DNA from: Saccharomycopsis phalli
Taxonomy: Eukaryota > Ascomycota > Saccharomycetes > Ascoideales > Saccharomycopsidaceae
NCBI GenBank assembly: GCA_020342235.1
Contig: CP073216.1
Span: 620,001 to 684,000, forward strand
Length of the DNA: 64,000 nt
Direction: 5' to 3'
Below, piece by piece: positions 33,240 through 43,802 of this stretch; position 1 is the stretch's first letter; the number at the start of each line of letters is the position of its first letter. The translations under genes and the position numbers were made by a program. Under the pieces are notes generated by a model, which was not told the DNA's origin, searched no databases, and saw only the letters and a program-made list of their open reading frames with translations.

Positions 33240-33848
33240 TCATGTAGACTCTGACAACAACTTTCGCACCTTATCAAGCGCAATATATCTATGGCTAATA
33301 CTGTTCTTCACCGACTTCTCCATCTCCGCATACGTCTGTTCAAATCCCTTTGGCTCAAAGATGGCATCCCATCCAAAAGTAGTAGGTCCTCTAGCCAGAT
33401 CTACAATTCGGCCATCAGTCACCCCCTGGCACAATTGAACCGGCTTCCCCGGTCCTTCGCAGTAACCAAACGTGCATATAGCTTTCGCCGACTTGTCCTC
33501 GAACTTGTACAACATGTTTACCACACCTTGCAACCCAAGGTTCTTCACAAACCATTTTATATATGGTCCTGGCAAGCCATTGAACGCATTGAACACTAGA
33601 CAAGTGTCTTCCACCAAAACTGGCCCTTTCAAAATCTCAGCAGCACTCTTTGCCTTGGCTATAGTCACTTCTTCAACTGTGCCTTGCACCTCTTGGAGAT
33701 CCAAGCCTTGGCTGACAATTTTGAAATTTCCAACTATCGAACCTTCCTTCGAAGGCTCCGTAGTCTGGCCATTTGTCAAGATATAAATGACTTCTTTCAA
33801 TTTGTTGGCATTTCCAGTAACAAATACAACTTTCTTTGGAGCACTCAT
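33240..33848 (-). CDS. HAM1: Inosine/xanthosine triphosphate pyrophosphatase
   Basis: 202 residues (S. cerevisiae Ham1 197). It hydrolyses ITP, dITP and XTP to monophosphates to keep non-canonical purines out of DNA and RNA. The N-terminus [14 protein letters not shown] is the family nucleotide-binding motif; [24 protein letters not shown], the [10 protein letters not shown] segment, [11 protein letters not shown] and the C-terminal SHR ([17 protein letters not shown]) complete the site. A GTCACGTG site lies 45-52 bp upstream. Confidence 0.96.
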   Translation of the reverse strand: MSAPKKVVFVTGNANKLKEVIYILTNGQTTEPSKEGSIVGNFKIVSQGLDLQEVQGTVEEVTIAKAKSAAEILKGPVLVEDTCLVFNAFNGLPGPYIKWFVKNLGLQGVVNMLYKFEDKSAKAICTFGYCEGPGKPVQLCQGVTDGRIVDLARGPTTFGWDAIFEPKGFEQTYAEMEKSVKNSISHRYIALDKVRKLLSEST

Positions 33849-35579
33849 TGTATAATGCCTTTTGGTGATATCAGGTTGAAAGATACGGTACAGTCACGTG
33901 GGATTATCTTGGGTATCTGTATGTTTGGATGTCATTGTAGATTGGATGTTTAGTACTAGGCATCAGTGAAGGAGATTGATATTTCGCCGTCTTATAAGAA
34001 CAGCGCCGCTAGAAGGAGCCTCAGGATCTCAAAAATGTTTGACTTATTTAAACATTGGTTTCAGAAATGATTCTAAAGCCACGGGTCTCGCCATGATGAT
34101 CACCTGTTTGGTTGCACATGGTGCTTGTATATTATAACGAAAATGTATCTGGCCTTTTACCGTTATATATTAAGTAAGCTGCCATTGAGAAGATTACTAT
34201 TTGACAATGTTTGCCTCGAGCTGAAAAATATCTTTGGTGCATCTTGATAATGGAAAAGTTACGACATAATAAAATAATATCATATCCAACAAGTGGACGT
34301 CGCTACTAATTGTCATTCTGAAAATAGCTATGCACACTGTCAATTGAATCTAGTTACAGGAAAAGTGGATTGCTAGTGACAGTCTTTAGAGTCTTGACCC
34401 TGGTACGTAATATGCATTAAATAAATGCCTGCACCACTATATCGACACACATGTCCCATTGAGTCTCCAAAAATTCTCATAATATATTACAATGGTAAAT
34501 ACCTATGCATACATTATTATAATACACATTGAGGTTGATCTATTGTCCAGTCAACGTCTGTGATATTACAATTGCATTGACAGTTATTATTAGAAGACAC
34601 TAGTCACGCTACAACTTGACGGTTAATAATATTTTCGGTGAGACACAGTATTGGTTCTTTACATTATTATATGCGATTCAATAAGCGACCCTCTTCGCCA
34701 TAGTGCTTATTACCAGAATTAATATTTGTGATTGAGTATAATTTTAAAAGATCTTCATTGCCTTGTCACCGCCCGTGAAATTTTCAACTCTAGGCTTTTA
34801 TAGAGCCCATCTATAACCATCAATAATAAATAAACGGGGAGCCAGTCTCTGTAATTTAAATCTGGGCAATTGGACGTCAAATATCCAGTCTGTATGGGGA
34901 TTAATGTACCAGGTAGAAAGGGCCAATTTGCCGAGGAAGCGTAATCAAAATAAAGCTTCATTTGAGCAATCCATGGGTACTGGTGGGTTAGATTCTTGAA
35001 ATTGCATCTGAGACCTTCATAATGTCCCGACCTGCACTAGCCCTGCCGTTTTGGTAGTCTTGTGCAATAAGAGAATTTAATAATAATATTCTGAGACAAG
35101 GAAGCGCAATCTTTTATGAAACAATTCGTGATAGTGCCATGACGAATTTACATGGTATGTTACACATATTAGATTTAACAAAAGCAATCCTACAGCGCCA
35201 GCAAAAAGCTTAAGCTAGTCGCTAGTATACCTTAAACTAGCCAAATGTTAGTTACAAATTACCGAAACAAATATACACTGCATGGGGACCTTGGCTTAGA
35301 CTCTCCAAACTCTGAAATAATGCAAGTACCTGGGAGGTACATTAAGTACCTGAAAGCTACATCACGTACCTGAGAACAACACCAAGTATTTCTGTTTCCA
35401 TAAGTATGCCATGACTGAGCTGGTTGGAGATTGAATTACTACGGTTGTTACAAGGGTCTCTCAACAAGGAAACTTGCAACACATGCTATGCGCTGGAACA
35501 AATGTGTAGTTGTACAAAAAACATTCTAAAATTCCTATTCTTGCAACATTTAGCCACAAACCAAAATTTGGTCACAACA
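33849..35579. other. Long gene-poor AT-rich region left of the tRNA gene
   Basis: 1.7 kb without a credible gene. 33893-33900 holds GTCACGTG for HAM1. 33970-34020 (GAGATTGATATTTCGCCGTC then CGCCGCTAGAAGG) aligns with part of the SINE-like family in minus orientation, a fragment. 35318-35395 has three 22-nt degenerate copies around AGTACCTGAAAGCTAC. The rest shows nothing I can name. Confidence 0.5.
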
Positions 35580-35663
35580 GGAGGGTTGGCCGAGTGGTCT
35601 AAGGCGGCAGACTTAAGATCTGTTGGGAATACTCCCGCGCGAGTTCGAACCTCGCATCCTTCA
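35580..35663 (+). tRNA. tRNA-Leu (anticodon UAA)
   Basis: 84 nt folding as a class II tRNA. The acceptor GGAGGGT pairs with ATCCTTC, the D arm is TGGCCGAGTGGTCTAAGG (also the A box), the anticodon stem-loop GCAGACTTAAGATCTGT has TAA at 35614-35616, a long variable arm TGGGAATACTCCC follows, and the T arm GAGTTCGAACCTC contains the B box. There is no intron. Six T residues just downstream (35669-35674) serve as Pol III terminator. The sequence is almost that of S. cerevisiae tL(UAA). Confidence 0.98.
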
Positions 35664-36472
35664 GTATATTTTTTCTTTTTTTATTTACCGGCTGCACTGA
35701 AATAGCAAGGTTTGCATGTTGACGTTATAAATAAAATGTGAATATTTTAAAGTGACATTCCATGTGAAAACGTGTACGAGGGGTATTATTCGGTATATGG
35801 CAAGGTACCGACAGGGAGCAATGTCAGCGAAAGTCACTGCAATCTCCTGTAATTCGGAGTAAACACGACTCGGACGAGTCTGAAGTACACAATAGCATAT
35901 AACAATCAATCGGACGACTGTTTGCGGTTGGGGAATTTAAGGTGAAAGTAGATGTAGTCTTATGTAGGACACTGTTGTGCCATGAAATTGGGTATAACCA
36001 TGGGGCTATGAGACAATAAGGAGCATACAAGAGAGGTAAAGATAAATTTCGGGAAAATAAGGAGGTGAATGGAAGACGCGTGTGATGCAGTTGATCATCT
36101 GTAAGGGAGGGTGGTGGAAGGCCAAGAAGTACGCTTATACATTGGGACAGTTTGGAAGAGATAAATTTCTGAAATAGGCAAAGTCAAGGGATTGGATGGA
36201 TGAAATGTTGTTATACCACAAGGGTGGATAGAGTTACGGAATTGCAGTATTTATATTTTACCCAAAGCGGCTATTCACTGCAGCCATCTGTATCGGTATG
36301 CGGTTATGATAATTAATAAAATGGTAAACATAAATATGATGTCAGTTACTCTGAACATTTCTAGAACGGTTTTTTTTTGTTTGGGGTAATTTTTTGAAGA
36401 AACAAGTGCTTGTGTTGTCCGACAAGACTTGACGAGAAACCACGATATATTGCCCTTTGAGCCTCGAGAATA
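35664..36472. promoter_or_regulatory. Presumed long regulatory region or leader of the zinc-cluster gene
   Basis: About 800 bp between the tRNA terminator and the zinc-cluster ATG, with no gene. Purine-rich stretches (36010-36200) and a T tract at 36370-36377 close to the start. Developmental regulators of this type in yeasts often have very long upstream regions; that reading is inference. Confidence 0.4.
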
Positions 36473-37975
36473 ATGAGTGCAATTGAACGGTATTCCATAA
36501 AGGAGGAAAGCCCAGACATTGGTGATGACTTGAACGACTTGATGAATGTGAACTATTATATGATGAGCGGAGGCTATGGGAAGACGGCTGCGGTGTTACC
36601 TCAGAGCTCTGGGTCGGAGTATTCTGGAAACGGGACGTCAAGTTCGGTGAATACGCCCATGGTCTCCAGCAGCAACATGTTTCTCAACAGCAACAGCAGT
36701 CTCCAGGATCAGCGGGTTTTGAGCGAGACGCCGAACTTGACGTACCAGTCGCAGTTTGCAATGGGAGGCATGACAAATAACCCGGAAATGGGTCGGCGAA
36801 AGGGCCACCAGCGGAACCAGAGCGAGATGTCGGAGTTGGCGAGTCCAGGGATGATTGGAGCGGCACAGTTTTACTACGAGATCACATCGCCGGCGCGGCT
36901 GATGAACATTGAGGGGAACTTTGAGGACTATGCGTTGTCGCCGTACTTGGAGATGGAGGACTTGGAGAATTTTGACGGGATGACGACGCTCAAGCCGAAG
37001 AAGCAGCTGGGGGACACGAGCTTCAATATCAACGACAGTCTAATCAACGAGATCTTCAGCAGCGAGGGGCGGAGCGATTTTCTCGACGCGTTCAATGACG
37101 AGGAGTTGTTGCTTCCTGCGTTTGACGACAAGAGCAGGCAGATGTTCATGCCCAAGAAGGAGAAGGATCTCGACGAGGGCGACACCACGATTGTGAACAA
37201 CACCTCGGTGATTGATCCGTTGCCAGATACCGAGAACCTCATTGGCGAGTTGGCAGAGCAGCTGGAGGTGTACACCCCCTGCCACTCGCGCAACAGCTCG
37301 GTGGGCAAGTTTGAATTGCCAAAGCTCAAACCTTTCAAGAGCCCGAAGCTCGGGTCCCCGGGGAAAGTAAGCAAGTTCACCAACCTGGGGTCGTTCAAGA
37401 CGATTCCTGCACTCAATGAGAAATTGGCCTTCACGGACCTCCAAACAGACTTGTCGGTCTCGCAGTCGAGCTCGCCGACTCGGAGTATGTACTTTACCCG
37501 AGGCTCAGACAACTCGTTCATTGTGCGGCCGCAGGACTACTACCAGCATTTTCCCGAACAGACTCCACCTGCGTCTCCAACCAAGGCGATGTCCGGGTTG
37601 TCGCTCACGTCGCCGTTGCGGATGTACTCGCCGACGAAGAAAACCGGGCTTGGCCGCAGCGACTTCTCGCTCAAGCCGACGACAAACGCAAGAAAGCGTG
37701 TGGCGACGACGCCGCGCTCCAAGACTGGATGCTGGACATGCAGAGTGAGACACAAGAAGTGCGATGAGGAGCGGCCAGTGTGCCGCAACTGTGCGAAGAT
37801 CAACTTGAAGTGCGACCAGTACTCGATGCCCAAGCCGTCGTATATGACGGACGAAAACGAGCGCAAGGCAAAGCTCGCGGAGATTGCGCACATGTGGAAG
37901 AACCGCGGCTCAAAGAGCCAGAAACAGGATTCGGACGACAAGGAGAATATGCTTGCGAGCCAAAATGTATGCTAG
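36473..37975 (+). CDS. Zn(II)2Cys6 transcription factor with C-terminal DNA-binding domain, UME6-like
   Basis: 500 residues. The zinc cluster is at the far C-terminus (residues 420-447): cysteines spaced C-x2-C-x6-C-x6-C-x2-C-x6-C in GCWTCRVRHKKCDEERPVC then RNCAKINLKC. After it comes KPSYMTDENERKAKLAEI, resembling the KP-F-V-SD-KK-KLEEI tail that follows the cluster in Ume6. Ume6 also carries its cluster at the C-terminus. The remaining 400 residues are disordered, rich in S, N and P, with LGSPGKV and SSPTRS type phospho-sites. Ume6 represses early meiotic genes in S. cerevisiae and drives filamentation in Candida albicans. Family certain, orthology uncertain. Confidence 0.75.
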   Translation: MSAIERYSIKEESPDIGDDLNDLMNVNYYMMSGGYGKTAAVLPQSSGSEYSGNGTSSSVNTPMVSSSNMFLNSNSSLQDQRVLSETPNLTYQSQFAMGGMTNNPEMGRRKGHQRNQSEMSELASPGMIGAAQFYYEITSPARLMNIEGNFEDYALSPYLEMEDLENFDGMTTLKPKKQLGDTSFNINDSLINEIFSSEGRSDFLDAFNDEELLLPAFDDKSRQMFMPKKEKDLDEGDTTIVNNTSVIDPLPDTENLIGELAEQLEVYTPCHSRNSSVGKFELPKLKPFKSPKLGSPGKVSKFTNLGSFKTIPALNEKLAFTDLQTDLSVSQSSSPTRSMYFTRGSDNSFIVRPQDYYQHFPEQTPPASPTKAMSGLSLTSPLRMYSPTKKTGLGRSDFSLKPTTNARKRVATTPRSKTGCWTCRVRHKKCDEERPVCRNCAKINLKCDQYSMPKPSYMTDENERKAKLAEIAHMWKNRGSKSQKQDSDDKENMLASQNVC

Positions 37976-38691
37976 GGAGGTTTTTGTTTTTATACTTTAT
38001 GTTAGATTACCCATTTTGTAGGATGCAAGGCAGGTGTGATCTTTTGGATGGGAGTTGAGTTGTGATGTAGGTTGAGTTGCGATGTAGCTTGTATGGTGTT
38101 GCTTTGGCTAAGATGAAGTGAATGAAGAAATAAAGTAAGACGATAGACGATGAAAAGACAGTGAACAGACAATGAAAAGACAACGAAAAGACAATTGTGT
38201 GGGAATGGGTGGGAATGGTGTCTGGTAATGGTATCTGGTAATGGTGTCTGGTAATGGTGTCTGGTAATAGTTTGTCTATTAATTATTGTTTGCTATGACT
38301 GACTGCTAATAGTTTGTCTATTGATTACTTTCTACAAAAGATTGTCTGCTATGATTGTCTGCTATGATTGTCTGCTATGATTGTCTGCTATGATTGTCTG
38401 CTATGATTGTCTGCTATGATTGTCTGCTATGATTGTCTGCTATGATTGTCTGCTATGATTGTCTATTAGGTTGCCTACTATGGCTGTCTATTAATTATCG
38501 TCTGCTACAATTGTCTATTAGGTTGCCTACTTGGTTACCCACCAATCATATAAACCATCATCCAATACATCACCACACTATATTTCTTACGGTAGCCAAT
38601 TCCCCCATCCCACATCAATTCTCCCACCTCATGCATCTTCAGCCATAGTTTCACATGATACATTCCACGCACTCTTCTACTCCCACACCAC
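37976..38691. repeat. Minisatellites behind the zinc-cluster gene
   Basis: 38140-38180 AGACAATGAAA units; 38210-38270 four copies of GGTGTCTGGTAAT; 38339-38465 ten nearly perfect copies of a 13-nt unit GATTGTCTGCTAT. The unit length equals that of the array at 4639-4768, but the sequence differs. 38530-38691 is left as the CSC1 promoter. Confidence 0.9.
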
Positions 38692-41202
38692 ATGGACGAA
38701 AACGACCCTCTTCCAGGCTTGGACCCCAGCAAAATCCCCCAGAGATTGTTTCTCTCCCAGCTCCTCTTCTCCGTCATTCTTGGAGGCTTTGGTTTCTTGT
38801 GTTTCTGCTACCTCCGCCCGCGCTATCCGCAAATTTACTCGCTCCGCTCGTTGCGAAGAAACGACATTGACCCGTTGAGCAAGTCCTGGTTCCGCTGGAT
38901 ATGGACATTGTACTCCATCAAGGATGAGGACGTCTTGGCCTTGTCCGGATTGGACGCCTACGTGTTTCTCTGCTTCTTCAAGGTCTCCATCAAGATATTT
39001 GGCTGGCTCACTCTCATTAGCGTGATAATCATCGGACCCATCCGCTACTACGGAACAGGATACTATGATCACCAGCAGACTCTCGACCCGGAAAAACCGG
39101 TCTACGAAGTGTTCCCCTCATACCTCTGGGTGTATACGGTGTTCACCTACGTGTTTGCCAGCTTGAGTCTCCACTATCTCCTCAAGCAGACGAAAAACAT
39201 CATTGCCATTCGGCAAAACTACTTGGGCTCGCAAAACTCCGTCACCGACAAGACAATAAAGCTCAATGGCATTCCGGCAAACCTCAGGTCCGAATCGGCA
39301 CTCAAAAGCCATATCGAGCACTTGGGGCTTGGCAAAGTCGCCGAAATCAACTTCAACAAGGACTGGAGCGTCTTGGACCACTTTATCAGAGAAAGAAACG
39401 CCATTGTCCGCGAGTTGGAGCACGACTACATCAACTACTTGCAACTAGACCTCAACATTCACTCGGGGAAAGTCCCAGAGACAACCATCAAACACACCCC
39501 CAGAGACAGCCCAGGCCCGCGACCCACCAAGAAATTGGGATTCTTGGGATTGTTTGGCACCAAGGTCGACGCAATAAACTACAATCTCATCCAGTTGAAG
39601 AACATCGACAATGACATCTCCAAGCTCAAACTCCAGGACAACTTCCGCCCGTCAAACTCCGCCTTTGTCACCATGGACTCCGTGGCATCGGCTCAAATGA
39701 TTGCCCAGGCAGTTCTCGACCCCAAGGTCCACCATTTGCTTGCTTCGCTTGCGCCTTCTCCGTCGGACGTCATTTGGGAAAATTTCGCGGTATCCAGCGT
39801 CACAACTTTTTTGCAAAACTACAGCATCACCATCTTGTTTGTGATCACCTCGGTGGCATTGATCTTCCCGGTATCATCGCTAGCAGCGATAATCAACGTC
39901 GAGACCATCACAAAGCTATGGCCGCGGCTCGGTGACTTTATTGGAAAATCCAAGTGGCTCACCACATTGGTTACGGGAATCTTACCTCCAACGTTGTTCA
40001 CGTTGCTCAATGTATGCGTGCCGTACTTTTATAGCTACTTATCCAGGAAACAGTACTTCTACTCCAACGGCGACGTCGAGCTCGCGTCAGTGTCCAAGAA
40101 CTTCTTTTATACATTCTTCAACTTGTTCTTGGTGTTCACCATTGCCGGATCGGCAGCCAATTACTGGTCCTACTTTACAGATACCACCAAGATCGCTTAT
40201 CAATTGGCAAACTCGATCAAAAAGTTGTCCTTGTTCTACAACAACTTGATTCTTTTACAGGGCATCGGGATCTTCCCCTACAAGCTCATGCAGTTTGGCG
40301 ACGTCTTCATCATTGGCTACTACAAGTTCATCCAGGTTTGCGGCTTGGCCACAGTGGGGGTTCGAAAGTTGCGCTACTTATACTACAGCCCAAAAGTGTT
40401 TGACTTTGGCTTGATCTTGCCGCAGCACATTTTGATCTTTGTCATCACCATTATATATTCTGTCATGTCTACCAAGCTTCTTGGTTCCGGGTTGATCTAC
40501 TTTGTCTTGGGGTATTTTGTCTACAAGTACCAGTTGATATACTCCATGATCCACCCACAGCACTCCACTGGAAGAGTCTGGGCAATTATCATCAACAGAT
40601 TGCTTATTGGGTTGGTGTTATTTGAGTTGACCATGATAGGAACCTTGGCTTTGGAGAATGCCGTGATGTTGGCGATTTCACTTGTGCCTTTGATTGCTGC
40701 CACAGTATGGTTCTACTACAGATTTGAAAAGTACTACAGTCCGCTACTCTACTTTATTGCCCTTCGGGCCATCAAACCGACAACGCAGGTTGAAGGACGG
40801 CCGGTGATTGCAGATGTAGACTTTCTGGCGGATATCAGCACCAGTACCGATGTGATTGAGGATGCCGCCTCGGTTGAGTCTGAGGAAACCACTGAAGTGT
40901 TGCGGCGGGTTCTGCTTTCGCTTCGGAAGAAGCGGAGCACCTTTGATGAGTTGAAGGACGAGAACCAAAGCTACCAATACCCGCATCTTAGCAACGAGCT
41001 AGTTGGGCCGTGGGTGGGGTTCAAAGGCAACTTGATTGAGATTATAGATTACAAACAGTGTGAGTTGCTCAAGGATGTGAATGAAGATGTCACGATTGAT
41101 GTGTCGCAGGTTGATGTGAGTAAGATCTTGGATAAGATATCGGATACATATGGTGGGGAGACGGTGGTGAATAAGCGGCTTAGTTTTGGCGAGTGGCAGT
41201 GA
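38692..41202 (+). CDS. CSC1: CSC1/OSCA/TMEM63-like membrane channel
   Basis: 836 residues with about eleven membrane segments. The first helix FLSQLLFSVILGGFGFLCFCYLRPR style region, the following RYPQIYSLRSL and DLDAYVFLCFFK-like segment (ALSGLDAYVFLCF), the cytosolic loop with KLNGIPANLRSESALK and PSDVIWENFAVSS before the channel-forming helices are typical of the DUF4463/DUF221 (RSN1_7TM) family. S. cerevisiae Csc1 (YLR241W, 782 residues) is a calcium-permeable hyperosmolality-gated channel; other paralogues (RSN1, PHM7, SPO75) are possible, though the compact length fits Csc1 best. Single exon. The start follows a pyrimidine-rich leader. Confidence 0.75.
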   Translation: MDENDPLPGLDPSKIPQRLFLSQLLFSVILGGFGFLCFCYLRPRYPQIYSLRSLRRNDIDPLSKSWFRWIWTLYSIKDEDVLALSGLDAYVFLCFFKVSIKIFGWLTLISVIIIGPIRYYGTGYYDHQQTLDPEKPVYEVFPSYLWVYTVFTYVFASLSLHYLLKQTKNIIAIRQNYLGSQNSVTDKTIKLNGIPANLRSESALKSHIEHLGLGKVAEINFNKDWSVLDHFIRERNAIVRELEHDYINYLQLDLNIHSGKVPETTIKHTPRDSPGPRPTKKLGFLGLFGTKVDAINYNLIQLKNIDNDISKLKLQDNFRPSNSAFVTMDSVASAQMIAQAVLDPKVHHLLASLAPSPSDVIWENFAVSSVTTFLQNYSITILFVITSVALIFPVSSLAAIINVETITKLWPRLGDFIGKSKWLTTLVTGILPPTLFTLLNVCVPYFYSYLSRKQYFYSNGDVELASVSKNFFYTFFNLFLVFTIAGSAANYWSYFTDTTKIAYQLANSIKKLSLFYNNLILLQGIGIFPYKLMQFGDVFIIGYYKFIQVCGLATVGVRKLRYLYYSPKVFDFGLILPQHILIFVITIIYSVMSTKLLGSGLIYFVLGYFVYKYQLIYSMIHPQHSTGRVWAIIINRLLIGLVLFELTMIGTLALENAVMLAISLVPLIAATVWFYYRFEKYYSPLLYFIALRAIKPTTQVEGRPVIADVDFLADISTSTDVIEDAASVESEETTEVLRRVLLSLRKKRSTFDELKDENQSYQYPHLSNELVGPWVGFKGNLIEIIDYKQCELLKDVNEDVTIDVSQVDVSKILDKISDTYGGETVVNKRLSFGEWQ

Positions 41203-42011
41203 TGGACGGTGCATAAGGTGATAATATATTATGAGTATGAATCTGGGTGTAAGGCCAATGGTTGTAAGTTGATGTATGGCATTGCCAAGTTTATGTGTTG
41301 TAGCTGGGTGATGATCCCCAAAGTCATTGAGAGTTTAGTATGTGTTGTGATTAAGTGTATGGTATAGAGGTGTGTATGGTATAGAGGTGTGTATGGGTGG
41401 TTGGTGATTTAGGGTTAAAGACTTGGCGTTTGGTTTGTACTGAGTTGGTGAGTGTAGATGGATGAATCAGGGTGTGAGTGTAGATGATTCAGAGTGTAAT
41501 TGTACATGATTCAGAGTGTGATTGTACATGATTCAGAGTGTGAGTGTACATGACTTAGAGTGTGATTCATTCCTGACAAGTACAAGTACTAGCCGAAGCT
41601 GCCTGCTACAGATATTCTACCACCACATGGCGGTGCGCCTTTGTCGTAAATAACAAAGGATTAATCGCCTTGGTATCATAGTATATACAAATCCGCAAAT
41701 AAATAATATCATCAATATACATGATAAATGTACAACTGCCATGAGTATTGTTTGACCAAGACTTGGGTGTGTACCACCTGAGTGGTTCCGACTCCACAAA
41801 TTTTTTCGTGGGAAATATTTTTCAAATCTACAGCATACGCCAGGTAGCAAGACATCTTAACGAAATATACCAGCGAGCCGCGAAAGTGGATCCACATATA
41901 TATTTCAAGGGTATCTTACAGCCTGATTTTTTTCCAGGGGCGACGTGAATCTCGGGTGAGAGCGACGCATTTTTGTCAACTTTTTTATTTTTTCAGCATT
42001 TGATTTGGGCA
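41203..42011. repeat. Spacer with tandem units and promoter of NRP1
   Basis: 41355-41395 has GTGTATGGTATAGAG twice; 41462-41570 has about six copies of GATTCAGAGTGTGATTGTACAT-type units. A SINE-like fragment covers 41590-41725. 41730-42011 is the presumed NRP1 promoter, with GCGAAA near 41880 and a T-rich tract ending TTTTTTCAG at 41997. Confidence 0.7.
41590..41725 (+). mobile_element. SINE-like element, 5'-truncated copy I
   Basis: CACATGGCGGTGCGCC in the first third aligns with CTACATGGCCGTGCTTC of copy A (minus strand), and the end AGTATATACAAATCC followed by AAATAAATAATATCATCA aligns with the family tail AGTATAGCTGTAGTC then ATAAATATTATTATTA. The 5' half is missing. Confidence 0.45.
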
Positions 42012-43802
42012 ATGGAGCAGGTGGATGTGTACGTGATATTCCATATACTAACGACGTGCGACGACCATGGGGTGTCTGTAAACAAGGACCAGTCGGAGGT
42101 GATTGAGATAGCGTGGATGTTTGTGGACGGAAAGTCGTACGAGGTTCTCTGCGAGGACCTGGGATTGATCAAGCCGACCAACACTCCAATTACCCCGTTG
42201 TGCACCTCGCTCACCAACTTGTCGTGGGACCATGTGCGAGACGCAGGGACGTTTAAGGAGACTGTGGGCCGGCTAGAGAGCGAGATCCAGGCCCGGTTGA
42301 TTAGCAAGGGGCGGACATATGTGTTTGTCACCTTCAACTCGTGGGACATAAAGGTGCACGTGCCGCGCGAGTCGCGCGACAAGAACGTGGTGTTGCCCAA
42401 GTATTTGCAGTATCCCAAGGTCTATGACTTGAAGATGGAGTTCCAGAAGTGGCAGGCGCACGTAGGAGAGGCAAATGCCGGGTACAATGCCACGAACATC
42501 TTGAACATTTGCTCGAGTCTTGACGTTGACATTGCGGCTGTCCGGGAAAAGGTCCAGGCGCTGCCGTTTGGCAGCGTGGTCGATGCTGCTGCGGGATACT
42601 ACTTGCCAAAACGGTGCATCGAGCATGTGTACGTGGTGCGCGAGATGTTTGTGCGGCTTGTGGGGTGTGCACGGGACCATCCCGACATGTTCAGCCGGCC
42701 GTTTGACTTGGGACATGACCTCGACACGTTCTTGGGCGAGAAGTCGCGGGTCCTCTACATGAGCAACTTGCCCTACGACACAACCCAGTCGGAATTGGAG
42801 TCGTGGTTCACCCGATTTGGTGGCCGGCCAATTGCGTTCCGCACGCTCCAGACTCCAGACCCACACAAGCTCTTGGGCTCGGGGTTTGCCATCTTCGCCA
42901 CACACCAGTCTGCTGCTGAGTCGCTAGCAATGAACGGCCGCTCGTTGAACGACCGCTCGATCGAGGTGCAGCCGTCCAGCTTCAAGTTGCTTGATCTCGC
43001 CCAGGAGATCTTGATACCCTTCCCGTTGAGCAAGAACAGGTCGCGTCCCGGCGACTGGACCTGTCCCTCGTGCGGGTTTTCCAACTTCCAGCGCAGAACC
43101 GCGTGCTTCCGCTGCTCGTTTCCTGCAGCCAGTGCTGCTGCCATCCAGGAGTCGTTGTACGACCTGAAACTGCCGGGACCGGCCTTCAGCCGCACCAGCG
43201 CCAAGCCGTTCTCGGGAACGTGCTCCTACAACAACAGCAACTCCATCCCGTTCCGTGCCGGCGACTGGAACTGCGACAACTGCACGTACCACAACTTTGC
43301 GAAAAACGTCTACTGCTTGCGCTGCGGATTGACCCGTGTCGCCCAGTTCCAGCCAAAGGAGTACCAGAAATACAGCTTTGGCTACGGTAGCGTCAACTAC
43401 GGCATGGTCAACCTGACCTTGGCTGGCTCGTCGTCGGGCACTCCTGTCAGCAGCCAATTCCAGGCACCAATGCTTCTCCACGGGAATAACACAGGTAGCA
43501 GTGCTCACAGCAGCAACGGCATGCTCATGGGCTACGATGGATTGAACCAGAACCTCACGGGGAACTCCTTCAACTACGCAAACCCCGTGCATCAGCCCCA
43601 GCCGCATCTTTATGAGACCCCGGACTTGAGCAAGTTGGGCAAGTCCATGGGCGGACTCAACATCTCGGGTGACAGTTCGGGCAGCAGAAGCAGCAGCAGC
43701 AGTGTGTTGACGAGCGACAAGCCGTTGCAAGGCGTGAGCCAGGTCAATTCCACACTCAGTAACGCCATAAACAGCTTGAATGCTAATTTACACACCTGTT
43801 AA
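42012..43802 (+). CDS. NRP1: NRP1-like RNA-binding protein (exonuclease-fold, RRM, two RanBP2 zinc fingers)
   Basis: 596 residues. The N-terminal DEDD exonuclease-like domain contains IKPTNTPITPLCTSLTNLSW (S. cerevisiae Nrp1: VKPVNTPITPLCTSLTTLTW) and FVTFNSWDIKVHVPRESRDK; then an RRM (VLYMSNLPYDTTQSELESWF, SGFAIFATHQSA), two zinc fingers (GDWTCPSCGFSNFQRRTACF-RC and GDWNCDNCTYHNFAKNVYC-RC) and an N/S/Q-rich tail. Nrp1 is found in stress granules. The frame starts on TTG at 41973, so the ATG at 42012 is used, which gives the family-like start MEQVDVYVIFHIL. Confidence 0.9.
   Translation: MEQVDVYVIFHILTTCDDHGVSVNKDQSEVIEIAWMFVDGKSYEVLCEDLGLIKPTNTPITPLCTSLTNLSWDHVRDAGTFKETVGRLESEIQARLISKGRTYVFVTFNSWDIKVHVPRESRDKNVVLPKYLQYPKVYDLKMEFQKWQAHVGEANAGYNATNILNICSSLDVDIAAVREKVQALPFGSVVDAAAGYYLPKRCIEHVYVVREMFVRLVGCARDHPDMFSRPFDLGHDLDTFLGEKSRVLYMSNLPYDTTQSELESWFTRFGGRPIAFRTLQTPDPHKLLGSGFAIFATHQSAAESLAMNGRSLNDRSIEVQPSSFKLLDLAQEILIPFPLSKNRSRPGDWTCPSCGFSNFQRRTACFRCSFPAASAAAIQESLYDLKLPGPAFSRTSAKPFSGTCSYNNSNSIPFRAGDWNCDNCTYHNFAKNVYCLRCGLTRVAQFQPKEYQKYSFGYGSVNYGMVNLTLAGSSSGTPVSSQFQAPMLLHGNNTGSSAHSSNGMLMGYDGLNQNLTGNSFNYANPVHQPQPHLYETPDLSKLGKSMGGLNISGDSSGSRSSSSSVLTSDKPLQGVSQVNSTLSNAINSLNANLHTC

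Noticed and set aside
34140-34190. GGCCTTTTACC resembling U5 snRNA loop 1
   Set aside because: The flanking bases do not form the conserved stem and no Sm-type site follows, so it is a chance match.
34088-34222. ATGATGA and CTGA resembling boxes C and D of a snoRNA
   Set aside because: The two boxes are about 130 nt apart without terminal complementarity or a clear guide; common motifs in AT-rich DNA.
34755-34961. Minus-strand frame with a distant likeness to a Ty1/copia RNase H segment, lying within 1 kb of the tRNA gene
   Set aside because: The similarity is short and weak and nothing else of such an element (other domains or long terminal repeats) is recognisable nearby. At most a very old, broken trace; not called.
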